From contig LSSK01000651.1 in the NCBI GenBank assembly GCA_001969505.1, positions 1 to 42,016 on the forward strand: a stretch of DNA of 42,016 bases, read 5' to 3'. The notes beneath the pieces were generated by a model. That model had not been told where the DNA came from. It saw nothing but the letters and a program-made list of their open reading frames with translations, and searched no databases. Shown piece after piece: positions 10,720-20,800 of the stretch. This DNA comes from Zancudomyces culisetae (taxonomy: Eukaryota > Kickxellomycota > Harpellomycetes > Harpellales > Legeriomycetaceae). Position 1 is the first letter of the stretch; each line of letters starts with the position of its first letter. The translations under genes were made by a program, and so were the position numbers.

Positions 10720-10791
10720 GGCTTGATGGTCTAGTGGTATGATTCTCGCTTTGGGTGCGAGAGGCCCCGGGTTCAATCCCCGGTCAAGCCC
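10720..10791 (+). tRNA. tRNA-Pro (anticodon TGG)
   Basis: A complete 72-base cloverleaf without intron. Acceptor strands GGCTTGA (10720-10726) and TCAAGCC (10784-10790) pair fully, with discriminator C at 10791. The anticodon stem CTCGC/GCGAG encloses TTTGGGT, placing anticodon TGG at 10752-10754 (reads CCA). The T arm is CCGGG-TTCAATC-CCCGG (10767-10783), which contains the internal B box; TGGTCTAGTGG forms the A box. No CCA is encoded, as expected for a eukaryotic nuclear gene. A partial copy of its 5' end lies 1.7 kb upstream. Confidence 0.97.
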
Positions 10792-10800
10792 TTCTTTTTT
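10792..10800 (+). terminator. RNA polymerase III terminator of the tRNA
   Basis: TTC followed by six T, immediately after the discriminator base. A T-run of this length is the normal Pol III stop signal. Confidence 0.85.
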
Positions 10801-12388
10801 AAGTTTTTTTAAACTGCAGAACCTACTCTGTATTATAATTCAGCTGATATATTCAACCAGATATATTTTTCAGTCAAACTGAGAGTAATATATATTAGAT
10901 TTACCACAGTCTTGTATGTTTTTTACCCAATTACGCTACTGATTGCGGTATATCGCTGTCAATTACAATTTTTATGATATTAATAAACTCTGGCTGGTTA
11001 TAATATTTGCAACATACTATCACTAGCAGTTAAGTACTGGTACCTTTTACAATATGAAGTGTATTCTTCTAAAAAGGCTAATACCCCTTTTGTTGATATC
11101 TGTTTTTTCTTATATCTAACCAATCACTCATATTTTCCTACTTTATCATTATAGACTTTTTGTTATCATCGATAGTAGTGCTCATATTGGCACATATCCT
11201 GTCATGAGTTGTACATAACTATCATACTTCAGTAGCTATTACCTACTCTTTAACTATATCTCGATCCTTGCCAAAAAAAATTATTAACACTTCGCTTTTT
11301 TTTTACGTTGATGCTGTATTTTTATTGTAATCACCTTTTTTACGTTTCCTTACTTACTCTTACAGCATCATTATCCACTACTATGGTTTCCTGGTAAATA
11401 CATTTCTAATGTGTTGAGTATTTTTACTCGGCTGTTCTTTTTGATATGCTTTTAATCTTTCTGACGAGTTGCTTAAAGTTGCGACTGTATTATTTATAGA
11501 ATTATCAGCCATTATTCGATTTGAAACTGGATGGTGAATCTATGAGCATGAATAATCTAATTTCAAGTATTTTCACAGCTTAGATATATTTAAAAATGTA
11601 TAAAAAATCCAAGTACAACTACTTTTTTTTTCAGATAGGCACCTTAAACTTCTTGAGTATAAATCTGCCTTAAATGATACTCTTTGCCTTAGAGTCAACG
11701 ACCAGCTATCGACACTATTTATAATGCTTTCAAACATAATATCTATATTTATCAAAATTTTGTTCATAGCTGCTAGAATAAACATTTACTTATAAATCAT
11801 ATAACAACTCATTAAAGTTTTAAAAGTGTTTAGTATATTATATAAAACCGATAGAAAGTAAAGCCGAGATAAATAATATCGGGGAAAAAAGAGAGATAGA
11901 AACTGGTCTTGTTTGTGATAGTTGAATTTTCAATGCTAATTTTTCTTTCAGTTAAAGTAAACCTGTCCAAATAAATTGAATAATTTGGTTAGAAATCGAC
12001 AAAAACGTCGAAAATCGTTATTGAAGTGGTGGGTAAAGGATAGAAAAAAAATGGCGTAAGAGGTAAAACTACAAATACTTGATGTTTTGGACTTTGCCTT
12101 GTACTTTGTTCTTTCCTTGACGTTCATTCTTCAGAGACATACATCCATTTTCAAATTTATTTTCTATTCCATTCCTGCATAATCTCAAAGTAATAAAAAT
12201 TAAAAAGTACTGCAATGTTTGTAGCTGTCCCTATTTTCTCTCGACTAATTTATGTCTGTTCAGGTTAAAACGGATAGCATGAAAGGCAAAATTTAATATT
12301 AAACTTGTTTGGTATCCCCAAGTTGTTTCGTGTAACTAGTTTTATAGCACTTGCACCTTGCTTCTTGTATTGCTCCTTCTGTCTACTC

Positions 12389-12404
12389 GGGGGAGGGGGG
12401 GGGG
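12389..12404 (+). repeat. G-run (quadruplex-prone tract)
   Basis: GGGGGAGGGGGGGGGG in an otherwise AT-rich spacer, followed by further GGG/AGG words to about 12428. It lies about 455 bp upstream of the membrane-protein start. Confidence 0.7.
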
Positions 12405-12818
12405 TCGTGTGGGAAGAGGAAGAGAAAGGTTGGATATGTAAATAACATATTCATGCGTACATGGAACGGTTCTTATGAGAACTACGCGAATTTTCACATA
12501 CCTCAATTTTTTCGTTACAAATAATGCATGTTTTGATATTTTTTTCTTTGGATTCTATCTAATACAAAAAGAAAAAAGTTCACAGTTTTGTTTGCACAAT
12601 AGATCCAAGTGAATATATATTTAAAAATGGTACTTGGTCGTTAAGAATCTCACTCGCTTTCGTATTAAAGTTTTAAAGAGTATATCATACAATTGACTTA
12701 ATTATACATCAACAATTGATTGAAGCACAAAGTATTTTAGCCTTAATAAAAAAGACTGTTTATAAAGATATCTGGATACACGGCTTTCAATATTCGGGTC
12801 ACAGTTACTACATTAAAA

Positions 12819-12840
12819 AGATAGATAGATAGATAGATAT
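12819..12840. repeat. (GATA)n microsatellite
   Basis: About five tandem GATA units ending 18 bp before the ATG of the next gene, so it probably lies in its 5' untranslated region. GATA words can bind GATA-type factors, but simple repeat expansion is sufficient to explain it. Confidence 0.7.
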
Positions 12841-12858
12841 AAAAATACCAGAACACAA

Positions 12859-13494
12859 ATGACGGAAACCGAAGTTCAGCATACATCGAACAATAGCGAA
12901 ACGCAGCAACATGTAGACATAAATACAAACAAAGCAGTGATAGACAACAATGCCATAGATACATACGCCACTACCGATCCTAATACTAGTACAACCCACG
13001 AGGATGATGAAGAAAAATACAATGCTTGTTTGGAGAGCGGTGAAAGTAGAGAATTTAAACACTTCCAGACAAGAAACAACAGTACCACAACCAGTCACTA
13101 CAAACTATCAACCGGCCGAATTGCAACTTTTTATATTTCGATAGGAACTGGAATTTTGTTTTCTCTGGGTGCAGTGTTTGCGGCGGTAATGTCGTTTGTA
13201 GTAACAACTGTTACTAGAGCAAGCGGTAGGTTTCCTATGGATCTGTTTGTATCTCTTCTAAATGTCTCAACCTGTATACTGATGGTTATATTTTGTGGAA
13301 TTTTCTTGCATATACAATATGTGTGGATAGATAAATTCAAAAGGCATAGAGATATAGAATTCAGAATGATACAGCGATCTCATATCCAATTCCATCTCGC
13401 TAGTGGGCTGCTGTTAATTGTTGCACTAGTGTTAAACTGTGCAGCTTTGTTCAACTATAATGTTTCATATTGGAAAATTGATACCTCCAACTAA
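12859..13494 (+). CDS. Hypothetical integral membrane protein, 211 aa
   Basis: The ATG at 12859 opens a single-exon frame. Residues 1-85 are polar, rich in Asn, Thr, Glu and Asp and probably disordered and cytosolic. Three hydrophobic segments follow, at about 91-117 (with GTGILFSLGAVFAAVMSFVV), 127-150 (LLNVSTCILMVIFCGIFLHI) and 178-200 (LASGLLLIVALVLNCAALF). A basic loop (DKFKRHRDIEFR) separates the second and third. There is no signal peptide and no family I recognise. The mix of a long soluble N-terminus and a compact three-helix region suggests a small membrane adaptor, but function is unknown. Upstream is the GATA repeat; downstream about 1.1 kb is empty before the next gene on the same strand. 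Confidence 0.7.
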   Translation: MTETEVQHTSNNSETQQHVDINTNKAVIDNNAIDTYATTDPNTSTTHEDDEEKYNACLESGESREFKHFQTRNNSTTTSHYKLSTGRIATFYISIGTGILFSLGAVFAAVMSFVVTTVTRASGRFPMDLFVSLLNVSTCILMVIFCGIFLHIQYVWIDKFKRHRDIEFRMIQRSHIQFHLASGLLLIVALVLNCAALFNYNVSYWKIDTSN

Positions 13495-14606
13495 GCTAGC
13501 TTGCAAAAAAAAACTTTTTCTAAAACCATTGCATTTCTTGATAATGTTGTATACTTATGCAGGTGTATGAACTTGATATTTTTAGGTGTTGAATGCTAAT
13601 TCTTAAATTAACTCGAGCAAATAAAAAGTAATAACTAGGACTAAGAACATTACAAACTGAATACATTAATCAAAAAAATATACTCTATAAAAAAGAAAAG
13701 AGTTAGGTATCTCGAGTGCAGGCTAAAAGCTAAGGGTAACTGCATAAGAGAAAACGAATTCTACTATTATGCTCTTTCACTAATTTTTTTAGAGCTTTTG
13801 GTGCCCATTCCAAAATATGAATAGGGATAGGGTAGTGTTTTCAAAATTATTGGTATTTTAGTATGTTCGCAGGAAAATGTAGTTATAAGAATCAGGCGTG
13901 GGTGTATTTTCGAGGATTTTGTGCTATACATATCCCCCAATTTACTGCCTTTAAACCTCATTTTGTAACAACAAAATAAAATGCTAAAAAATTCACCAAA
14001 AACCCTAAATTTATCTGGATTTGATTTTCTTTGCTATAATGAGCTCCAGTTAGCTGTGATATCATTTAGAAAAAAACAACAAAAATTTTTTTTGATAATT
14101 AATATTCTGTCAATAAAAAAAGACAATTCTAAGTGAAAGCTAGGGGGTATTTATCAAATCAATTTTAGTTTGCGCTGGTGAAATCAATAATAAAAAAATT
14201 TTTTAAGGCATTTACAATTACTAGGAAATAGAAATATAACGAATAAGACAATCAAAGGGCTGATGCATGTCGAAGGGCCACGGTAATTTGATATACCCAT
14301 TCTTTTCCACATACTATTTGAATTCAAAGGAAAGAAAAAGGTTGTTGGAAAATGAGAATAACGGAAAACACTAATGGTTGTATTCAATTTTAAGCAGGAT
14401 CTATAAAAGATAGTTTTGGACATTGGCACCATTTTCTTAGGACTGGTAGCAAAAAAAAATTGCTAAACCTGCAAAATAATCGATATTGGTTTATTTAAAT
14501 TGTGTTTTGTAATCCGAGTGAAAGAAAATTAAATACATAAACGGCTAAAAGATAACAAAGGTAAACCAAGAAAAGAAGAGGGGTGAGGAGGTGGTATACA
14601 TATAAA
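13495..14606. other. Intergenic spacer, 1.1 kb
   Basis: AT-rich. Two small minus-strand frames (13767-13961 and 14184-14432) have ATG starts but no recognisable domain, signal or neighbour support, and are not called as genes. The right end holds the promoter region of the next gene; no clear element is seen. Confidence 0.55.
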
Positions 14607-17117
14607 ATGTTCAAAAATCTTTTAAGGAATCAAAGAAACTATAATGCTATTAAGGAAAACATTCTTCAAAGAATAGTATTCTATTCAAATGTTGCGCTCT
14701 CTAGTAGCGCGAGAATCGGAATCAGTGAAGAGAAAAACAGAAAAGTTGAATTGGATGAAATCAAATTTTTTGAGACAAGGAATGAAAGTATTATCAATGT
14801 AAACTCAGATAGAACAATCAAAAATAAAAGAAATGTAAATGAGAAGAATGAGATCGTTCATTCACAAGTGGGGCGATTGTACAATTCTATATTGGATAAA
14901 AATAGAGTGGCAATTTTTGAACTAGTGAATCATTTGTTTGCTGTAAAGCTGAAAAAGATGACGCTGACAGAAAGGGCTATTAACAAAGCGATGAAGAAAA
15001 ATTTGATTAGTGGATTGGAACTCTTTTTTGGTATGAAATTTAAACGGATCTTTGGTGAGATTAAAGAGATATATTGCTTAGAAACAAAAGGTGAAAGTGT
15101 AAGGTTAAGCGAAGAGGAGGCGGCCGAAAGAATCTACATGGGTACTATTGTAATACTAAGGTTGAACTATTTTATTAAACATCTTGAGGCACGTGTTGTT
15201 ATGGGAAAGAACAACACGGTATGGGTGTCAGAACTTTTAAAGCAATATACAAACGAGTGTGACGATGAAGCATATTTGAAAAAAATAATGGAATGTATTA
15301 TAAATTTGCAAGCTAAATACGATGTATATTTCGACGAATTTCACTTTTATACGCTGCTATTGGCAGCAAGTTCTATACACAACCATAAACTAGTAGGGAT
15401 CATATATAAAGCTGCGATTGAATCAATTGATAGATCCAGCAAAAATCATAATCTGATTGGGGGTGCCATGTTTCAGCATTTTACCCAAAGAAACTTCACT
15501 ATGCAGACAGAAAAAATAAATATAAAAGAGATACTGGATAATATGAGCGAGTTAAAGGAAAAGGACTATTATTGGGTAATGGCGTATTATGGGAAGATGG
15601 GCGATATTGTAAATACAGTGTCATATTATTATAAAGCAAAGAAAAGGTTTGGTGGAATTTCAACACCACTGCAATTAAAAGGATTGTACAACGGAATTTA
15701 CCAGGCCAGCAAACAATTTGTAGATAAAAACAGTCTGTTTAACGAAAATCCTTCGATAGGAGGAAAGCGTAAGGTGTTGATAAAAACGTGTTTGGACGAA
15801 TACAAGGAGTTTATGCTTGATAAAAGTGAAACATGCAAGTATACATTAGCAGCACTGAGTAATGCACTGGTAGTTCTTAACGAGTCAGATAACTCAATAT
15901 CCATATTTAAATACATTATAAAAAACTACCCCAGCATTAGTGGACCAGTACTAATCAATATTTTAGAAATGTACAAAAAAAGAGGAATCAATCACTTCAA
16001 AATATTGGGCGCAATAGAAAGGCCTAAACTGAATTTTATTCTTTCAAAGACCAAACCAATCAGGTTGTTGAATCTGGGAATAACACCACCGGAAAACATT
16101 AAAAGGAATGAGAGTAGACAACTCGCAACGATCAATAACTTTTCCTATAGTTCTGTGGTTTTTTCAGAAATAACACAGCCAGTTCATGCAGCTTTCTACC
16201 TAAACCGGATATTGAACGGAAACCTGTTTTGTACACATAATGACGTCTATGAGCAGGTGATACATGTGTTTGAGCAGTGTATTGCAAACAGTGTCAACAT
16301 ATATGGAAACCAAATCCTGTCTGTTATACTACCCCACATTTATAGGTTTAAAGCGGAGCGACATACCAGCTCTATATTGAGCTTTATATACGATTCAGCA
16401 CACCAGTCAACAGTTCAAAACTTTTTAGAGTTTTGTCATGAAAATCGAGTCCGCGTCAGTACATCTTTGATCAATAGCTATCTTCAATCCAGGAAAAACC
16501 TAGGTTTAGTTACACCAGAGGAGATCAAGGAGCTATGGTTTAGTTTTTTTCGGCCCCATTTGCTTGACACTAATGTGTCGAGTCACTATGTTCCAGATTA
16601 TTACACAGTTTCAACTATTATTGACACTGCTTCCAAAATGAAATTTTTTGAGGTTGGGTTTATGGTGTGGAACTCATTAAAAACAGACATTCTATACTTA
16701 GAGTCACATTTTCCGCACCGGAATAAAAACCTGCTCGAGATTTCAATTTTCTATTCGTACTTTCGGCTTTTACTTGCTAGTAATAACATCCATTACCATG
16801 GAAGGAAGGGTGCTGAGAGGATCAGGATGAAGAACAACTACATTAAAAACACGATCGAATCTAAAGAAGGTAGCTCAACTGAAGAGTATCACGGATATAT
16901 GGCTGCAGAGTTTTCTGAAAAAGTATTGGACATGCTAGACTTTTTGAAGTCGATCAGGTTTACTGGGGACCCGCTGCCCTTTCTCTGTAATGTTGCAATA
17001 TCCTGTTTGGAATTAGATCAACCAGATATTCTCCCCCTTTTATCATGTATTTTTCTAGATTTTGGCTACAAAAAGATTTCCGTCAAATTTAACAATTCCA
17101 CAGTATATCTGTGCTGA
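14607..17117 (+). CDS. Probable mitochondrial helical-repeat (PPR-like) protein, 836 aa
   Basis: The start is the ATG at 14607; the frame extends 24 bases upstream but only through a GTG. The N-terminus (MFKNLLRNQRNYNAIKENIL...SSSARIG) is basic and acidic-poor, like a mitochondrial presequence of about 35-40 residues. The rest is mostly helical, with repeated paired-helix units such as EKDYYWVMAYYGKMGDIVN followed by YYYKAKKRF, which resemble pentatricopeptide repeats. Family members bind organellar RNA and control its processing or translation. The match is by character, not by a complete 35-residue repeat, so another alpha-solenoid is possible. A related role with the mitochondrial polymerase and the 1056-aa protein in this window is conceivable but unproven. 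No frame break is visible. Confidence 0.7.
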   Translation: MFKNLLRNQRNYNAIKENILQRIVFYSNVALSSSARIGISEEKNRKVELDEIKFFETRNESIINVNSDRTIKNKRNVNEKNEIVHSQVGRLYNSILDKNRVAIFELVNHLFAVKLKKMTLTERAINKAMKKNLISGLELFFGMKFKRIFGEIKEIYCLETKGESVRLSEEEAAERIYMGTIVILRLNYFIKHLEARVVMGKNNTVWVSELLKQYTNECDDEAYLKKIMECIINLQAKYDVYFDEFHFYTLLLAASSIHNHKLVGIIYKAAIESIDRSSKNHNLIGGAMFQHFTQRNFTMQTEKINIKEILDNMSELKEKDYYWVMAYYGKMGDIVNTVSYYYKAKKRFGGISTPLQLKGLYNGIYQASKQFVDKNSLFNENPSIGGKRKVLIKTCLDEYKEFMLDKSETCKYTLAALSNALVVLNESDNSISIFKYIIKNYPSISGPVLINILEMYKKRGINHFKILGAIERPKLNFILSKTKPIRLLNLGITPPENIKRNESRQLATINNFSYSSVVFSEITQPVHAAFYLNRILNGNLFCTHNDVYEQVIHVFEQCIANSVNIYGNQILSVILPHIYRFKAERHTSSILSFIYDSAHQSTVQNFLEFCHENRVRVSTSLINSYLQSRKNLGLVTPEEIKELWFSFFRPHLLDTNVSSHYVPDYYTVSTIIDTASKMKFFEVGFMVWNSLKTDILYLESHFPHRNKNLLEISIFYSYFRLLLASNNIHYHGRKGAERIRMKNNYIKNTIESKEGSSTEEYHGYMAAEFSEKVLDMLDFLKSIRFTGDPLPFLCNVAISCLELDQPDILPLLSCIFLDFGYKKISVKFNNSTVYLC

Positions 17118-17866
17118 ATTTGCATTCAAACATAAGTTAGTAATAAATAGATTTAAAATAAATTGACAAATAAACGCAAAGTGCAAATTGAAACTTCAAA
17201 ATCGCTGATAAACAGGGTATGCCCAATAGGCTTTCAATAAACGTGTAAACTATTTGTTTACATTAATGAAAGAGATTTAATTGTAAATAAACTATGGATG
17301 TAGTAGACAATATACAAAAAGCTCAAATGATGAGATAGATGAGAAGGGAGGGGAAGATAGATTAGAGGAAAAATTTTTTTTTGTAAAGGGTCTGGTTAGT
17401 TTTGCCAAATTTTTCTGGACTTGGAGAAAAAGGTAAATGTGTATGCTCAGAAAACAAAAAGAATGTGTGTTGATTTTATGGAATGAGGTAATATTTGCGT
17501 TAGTTTTAGTGGGCTGTAATTATTTATACTAGAGAAATGGGACCAAAGAAAATTCGTTTGTGTAAAAGCAAGACATAAATACACTAATAAAACAAACAAA
17601 AGGTACAATAATATTTACGCGAAAAAGGGCTATTAAAAAAAAATTCAATTAACGAATATCTGCACATTTTAGTCCATTTTGATATATACAAGCTTCTGAG
17701 AGAATATCAAGCTCCGGAGTATTTAATACATGACCATTCATACCTGTACGTTGTATGCAACCTTATTAGCGTGAATTGAGCAAGGGTGGAGTAAACTGGT
17801 ATAATATAAAAAAAGTAGTACAATGAAACTATTTTGGCAGTAACATAGAAATATAGATAGTTAAGC
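17118..17866. other. Intergenic spacer, 0.75 kb
   Basis: Separates two same-strand genes. It contains AATAAA-like words just after the upstream stop (candidate polyadenylation signals near 17138-17160) and a short G/A-rich patch near 17339-17360. No gene is supported. Confidence 0.55.
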
Positions 17867-20800
17867 ATGGAGTGTGGTAGAGCAATGAAAAATCATTTGT
17901 ACTTTTTAATAGACACAGAAACAATCTTTAGTGAGTATGGGAATTTAAGCAACTATAAAGTAAACAGGCAAAAAGTACTAAAAATTATTGAGAGTGTTCA
18001 AAGCAATGAAAAATTACTCGCCCGAAACATTGCCAAACTTAAGTACCAGATTCAAATAATTCGGGAGTACAAACGCCTGTACGATAAGACAGTCAACACT
18101 ATATATTCCATAGTTTCCAAAATACTAGCAATCCATGCAACCAATTACCATGTTACTTGGAATTACAGTTTTTTCAGCACCCAGCCTGGAAAAAAGCTCC
18201 ACATAAGTGAGAACAAGACCGAAAAAATCGAAAAGAGACGACTGCGCCTCGATGTAGGTACGTTGAAGGCGTTTTTGGATCATTTATGTGGTAAAATTGC
18301 ACTATACAAACCAGAGAAGCCAATTTTATATGAGAAGCTGTTGGTAGTTTTGAAAAGCGTCTTGAGTGGTACTTGTCAAATTCAAGATGTAACAAAGTTG
18401 ATGCAGGCGGATTTGACGGCTGGAGGGGTTTCAAATAAACAAAAAGGGAGTAACAAGGAAGAAAATGAATATTTTCCAGATGTTCTTGGTGCGCAAAGAG
18501 AAGAATGCAAGTTACCAAGAGGACCAAAACTAAAAATTCTTAAAAATTTGTTGATGCGACTCGAAACAGATGTCGATTGGGAAATTGGATCTGAGCAATA
18601 CCAGAATTCAACTTACAAAGGGATGAACCCCGGAAAAGCATCTGTAATGAGTAGTAGTTTATTAGATATCACCAGGGAGGATAGTGAAGAAAATAGGAAT
18701 GCTGGTGGTAGAAATGGGGGTATGAGAGATCTGGGTTTATCTGTGAAGAAAACATTAAAAAATCGCCGAAAGACGAGTCATTTTGGGGCTATAGGAAATG
18801 TTAATATGGATATATCATCAAACCAAGCGCCAAATGCGAGATCAAAATCATTTATCGAGCTGAATATGGCAAATTATGATTTAAATGAAAAGTCAGAAAT
18901 AAAAAACCACTTGATTATCATTAGCAAGTTTCCAAAAAGCATAAAGACGTTAGCCAAGTTTGTAGGAACAAAGAGCAGGACATCAACTAGAGATAAACAT
19001 ACTAACGAAATGGAATTTATTTTTTCCAAGGATAGCATTTGCGAGAATGACAAGTCAGGTAATATTGGGGCAGATAGCAGTGCGTTCAGAAGCTGTTTAG
19101 ATACCGTTGAGCAGGTTACACTGGAAAGGACAATGTTCGAGCAGCTACATACGATATACAAAGAGTTGTCTGGATGTGGAATAGGCGAGACATACAAAGC
19201 AAAGCATACACAAATAGGGTGGATAGATATGAATGGAGTGAAGAGCAATAGCAGTATGACTATAGAGAAAGAGATATGCTTTGCGGCAGGAAAGCTCTGT
19301 TTTAAGGAGCTAAATGGGGAATTTTTACACTTTAGCCAAGTTACCTATTCGAATCACGGTTGGAACGATGTACTTTGCAAAGAAGACAGAGTAAAGGGAG
19401 GAAGTACTTTTAATAACGTTTCTAGTAATAACAGTGCTAGTGATAGCAGCAAACCTGGCGAAACGGATTTTGAATTTGTCGATGCACTTAGCAATGAGAT
19501 TGAAGAATCATTAGAGTATTTTGGGAGTCCGGTTGTTGGCATGTGTGGGTTGTATAACTCTGATGAAATAATACGTGAGCATGTGCTGATATTTACTAAA
19601 AGAAAAAAAAATGCGAAAAGGCAAATAGTTGTTAGTGATATGAACGAGAAGTATTATGAATTGGTTAAATCCGTAAAGGAATTGGTGAGTATTAAAACAT
19701 GGCAGGACGTAGATATGGTCAAGTATGAAAAAGGGGATCATGCAACCACTGCTGATGAGATTGTAAGCGTTAAGCTGTTAGGACAGGTTAAAGACGGTGT
19801 TGGTGTTGCTTTCAAGGTGTGGGGAAGTGTTGTAGAAACTGAAATGATGGTGGAAATAGCTAGCAAACGTGACAGTGAGATACAAAGGATGGTTGATGAG
19901 GGTAAAGATTTATTGGCTCAACTAGAAAACGTTCAGTCAATAGGTTTAAGCTACAATGCGATAGATAAAGAAGCCGGATTTGCAATTCTGAAGTACGTGT
20001 CAAGTCGCGTCTATAGAGTGTTGGTAATAAAGGAAAAAAAATTGATACCTCAGCTTTTAGATAGTATGGTCGTTAGTAACTCAACGTGTGAGCTAAAGGG
20101 TTGTGTAAATGATAATCTCGATGAGCAGATAAAGGATACACGAGAATATGAGGCAAACACGAATATCATTTCAGCTCGAAGATCAGACGAAACAATAAAC
20201 AGCGGACAAGAGTTTTTGGAGTGTGAACAGCTCACTGATGAATATATATGCCGAGCTGTTGAGGAAATTTTTGAATTGACAATGATTGATGATGGTGAGA
20301 ATAAAAAACACAATTTGATGGACGAACTAGAGTTTGGCTATATTAATGACAGTAGGACCAACTATGATATGGTTCAGAGCAGCGATAGTGCAAGCCAGGT
20401 TGACATGAAAAATGGCGACGAGTATGATGAGACGTTATGCATAAACAGTCGAGAGATATATAGTATAGAAGAGTGGGCAAAGGTGTTTTACTTGGACAAG
20501 CTTGCGGTCGATAATTTTTATGCGGTAAATACAACGGAAAACATCGAATTGTACGGGCTTGAATGGTTGAACGAATTGAGACAAAACGATGAACAAAGAC
20601 TCAAGGAATATATAGACAAGGAGATAATGATGAAGGGGGAAGAGTTTGAGGAGATATACAATGATATCGCTGGATGTTTGGAAGAAGAAAAGGATATTTT
20701 GTTAATTGATAATAATCAAAGTAGCGAATACAAGTGTAATCGTAGGAGCAAGATTATTTCAGAAGTAGCAAACGCAAAGGAGAGGGGAGTGGAGGATATG

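Larger units (their letters stand above)
10801..12858. other. Intergenic spacer, 2.1 kb
   Basis: No supported gene. The open frame on the minus strand at 11573-11785 has no other support. The spacer includes a G-run at 12389-12404 and a GATA microsatellite at 12819-12840 directly before the next start codon. The stretch between about 12100 and 12858 should hold the promoter of the membrane-protein gene, but no clear element was recognised. Confidence 0.55.

Noticed and set aside
13767-14432. Two small minus-strand ATG frames (64 and 82 codons)
   Set aside because: Plausible-looking peptides but AT-driven composition and no domain, signal peptide or neighbour support; kept as possible but not called.
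14583-14606. Upstream extension of the 836-aa protein
   Set aside because: Starts only at GTG, which is unlikely in a nuclear gene; the ATG at 14607 begins a presequence-like N-terminus.
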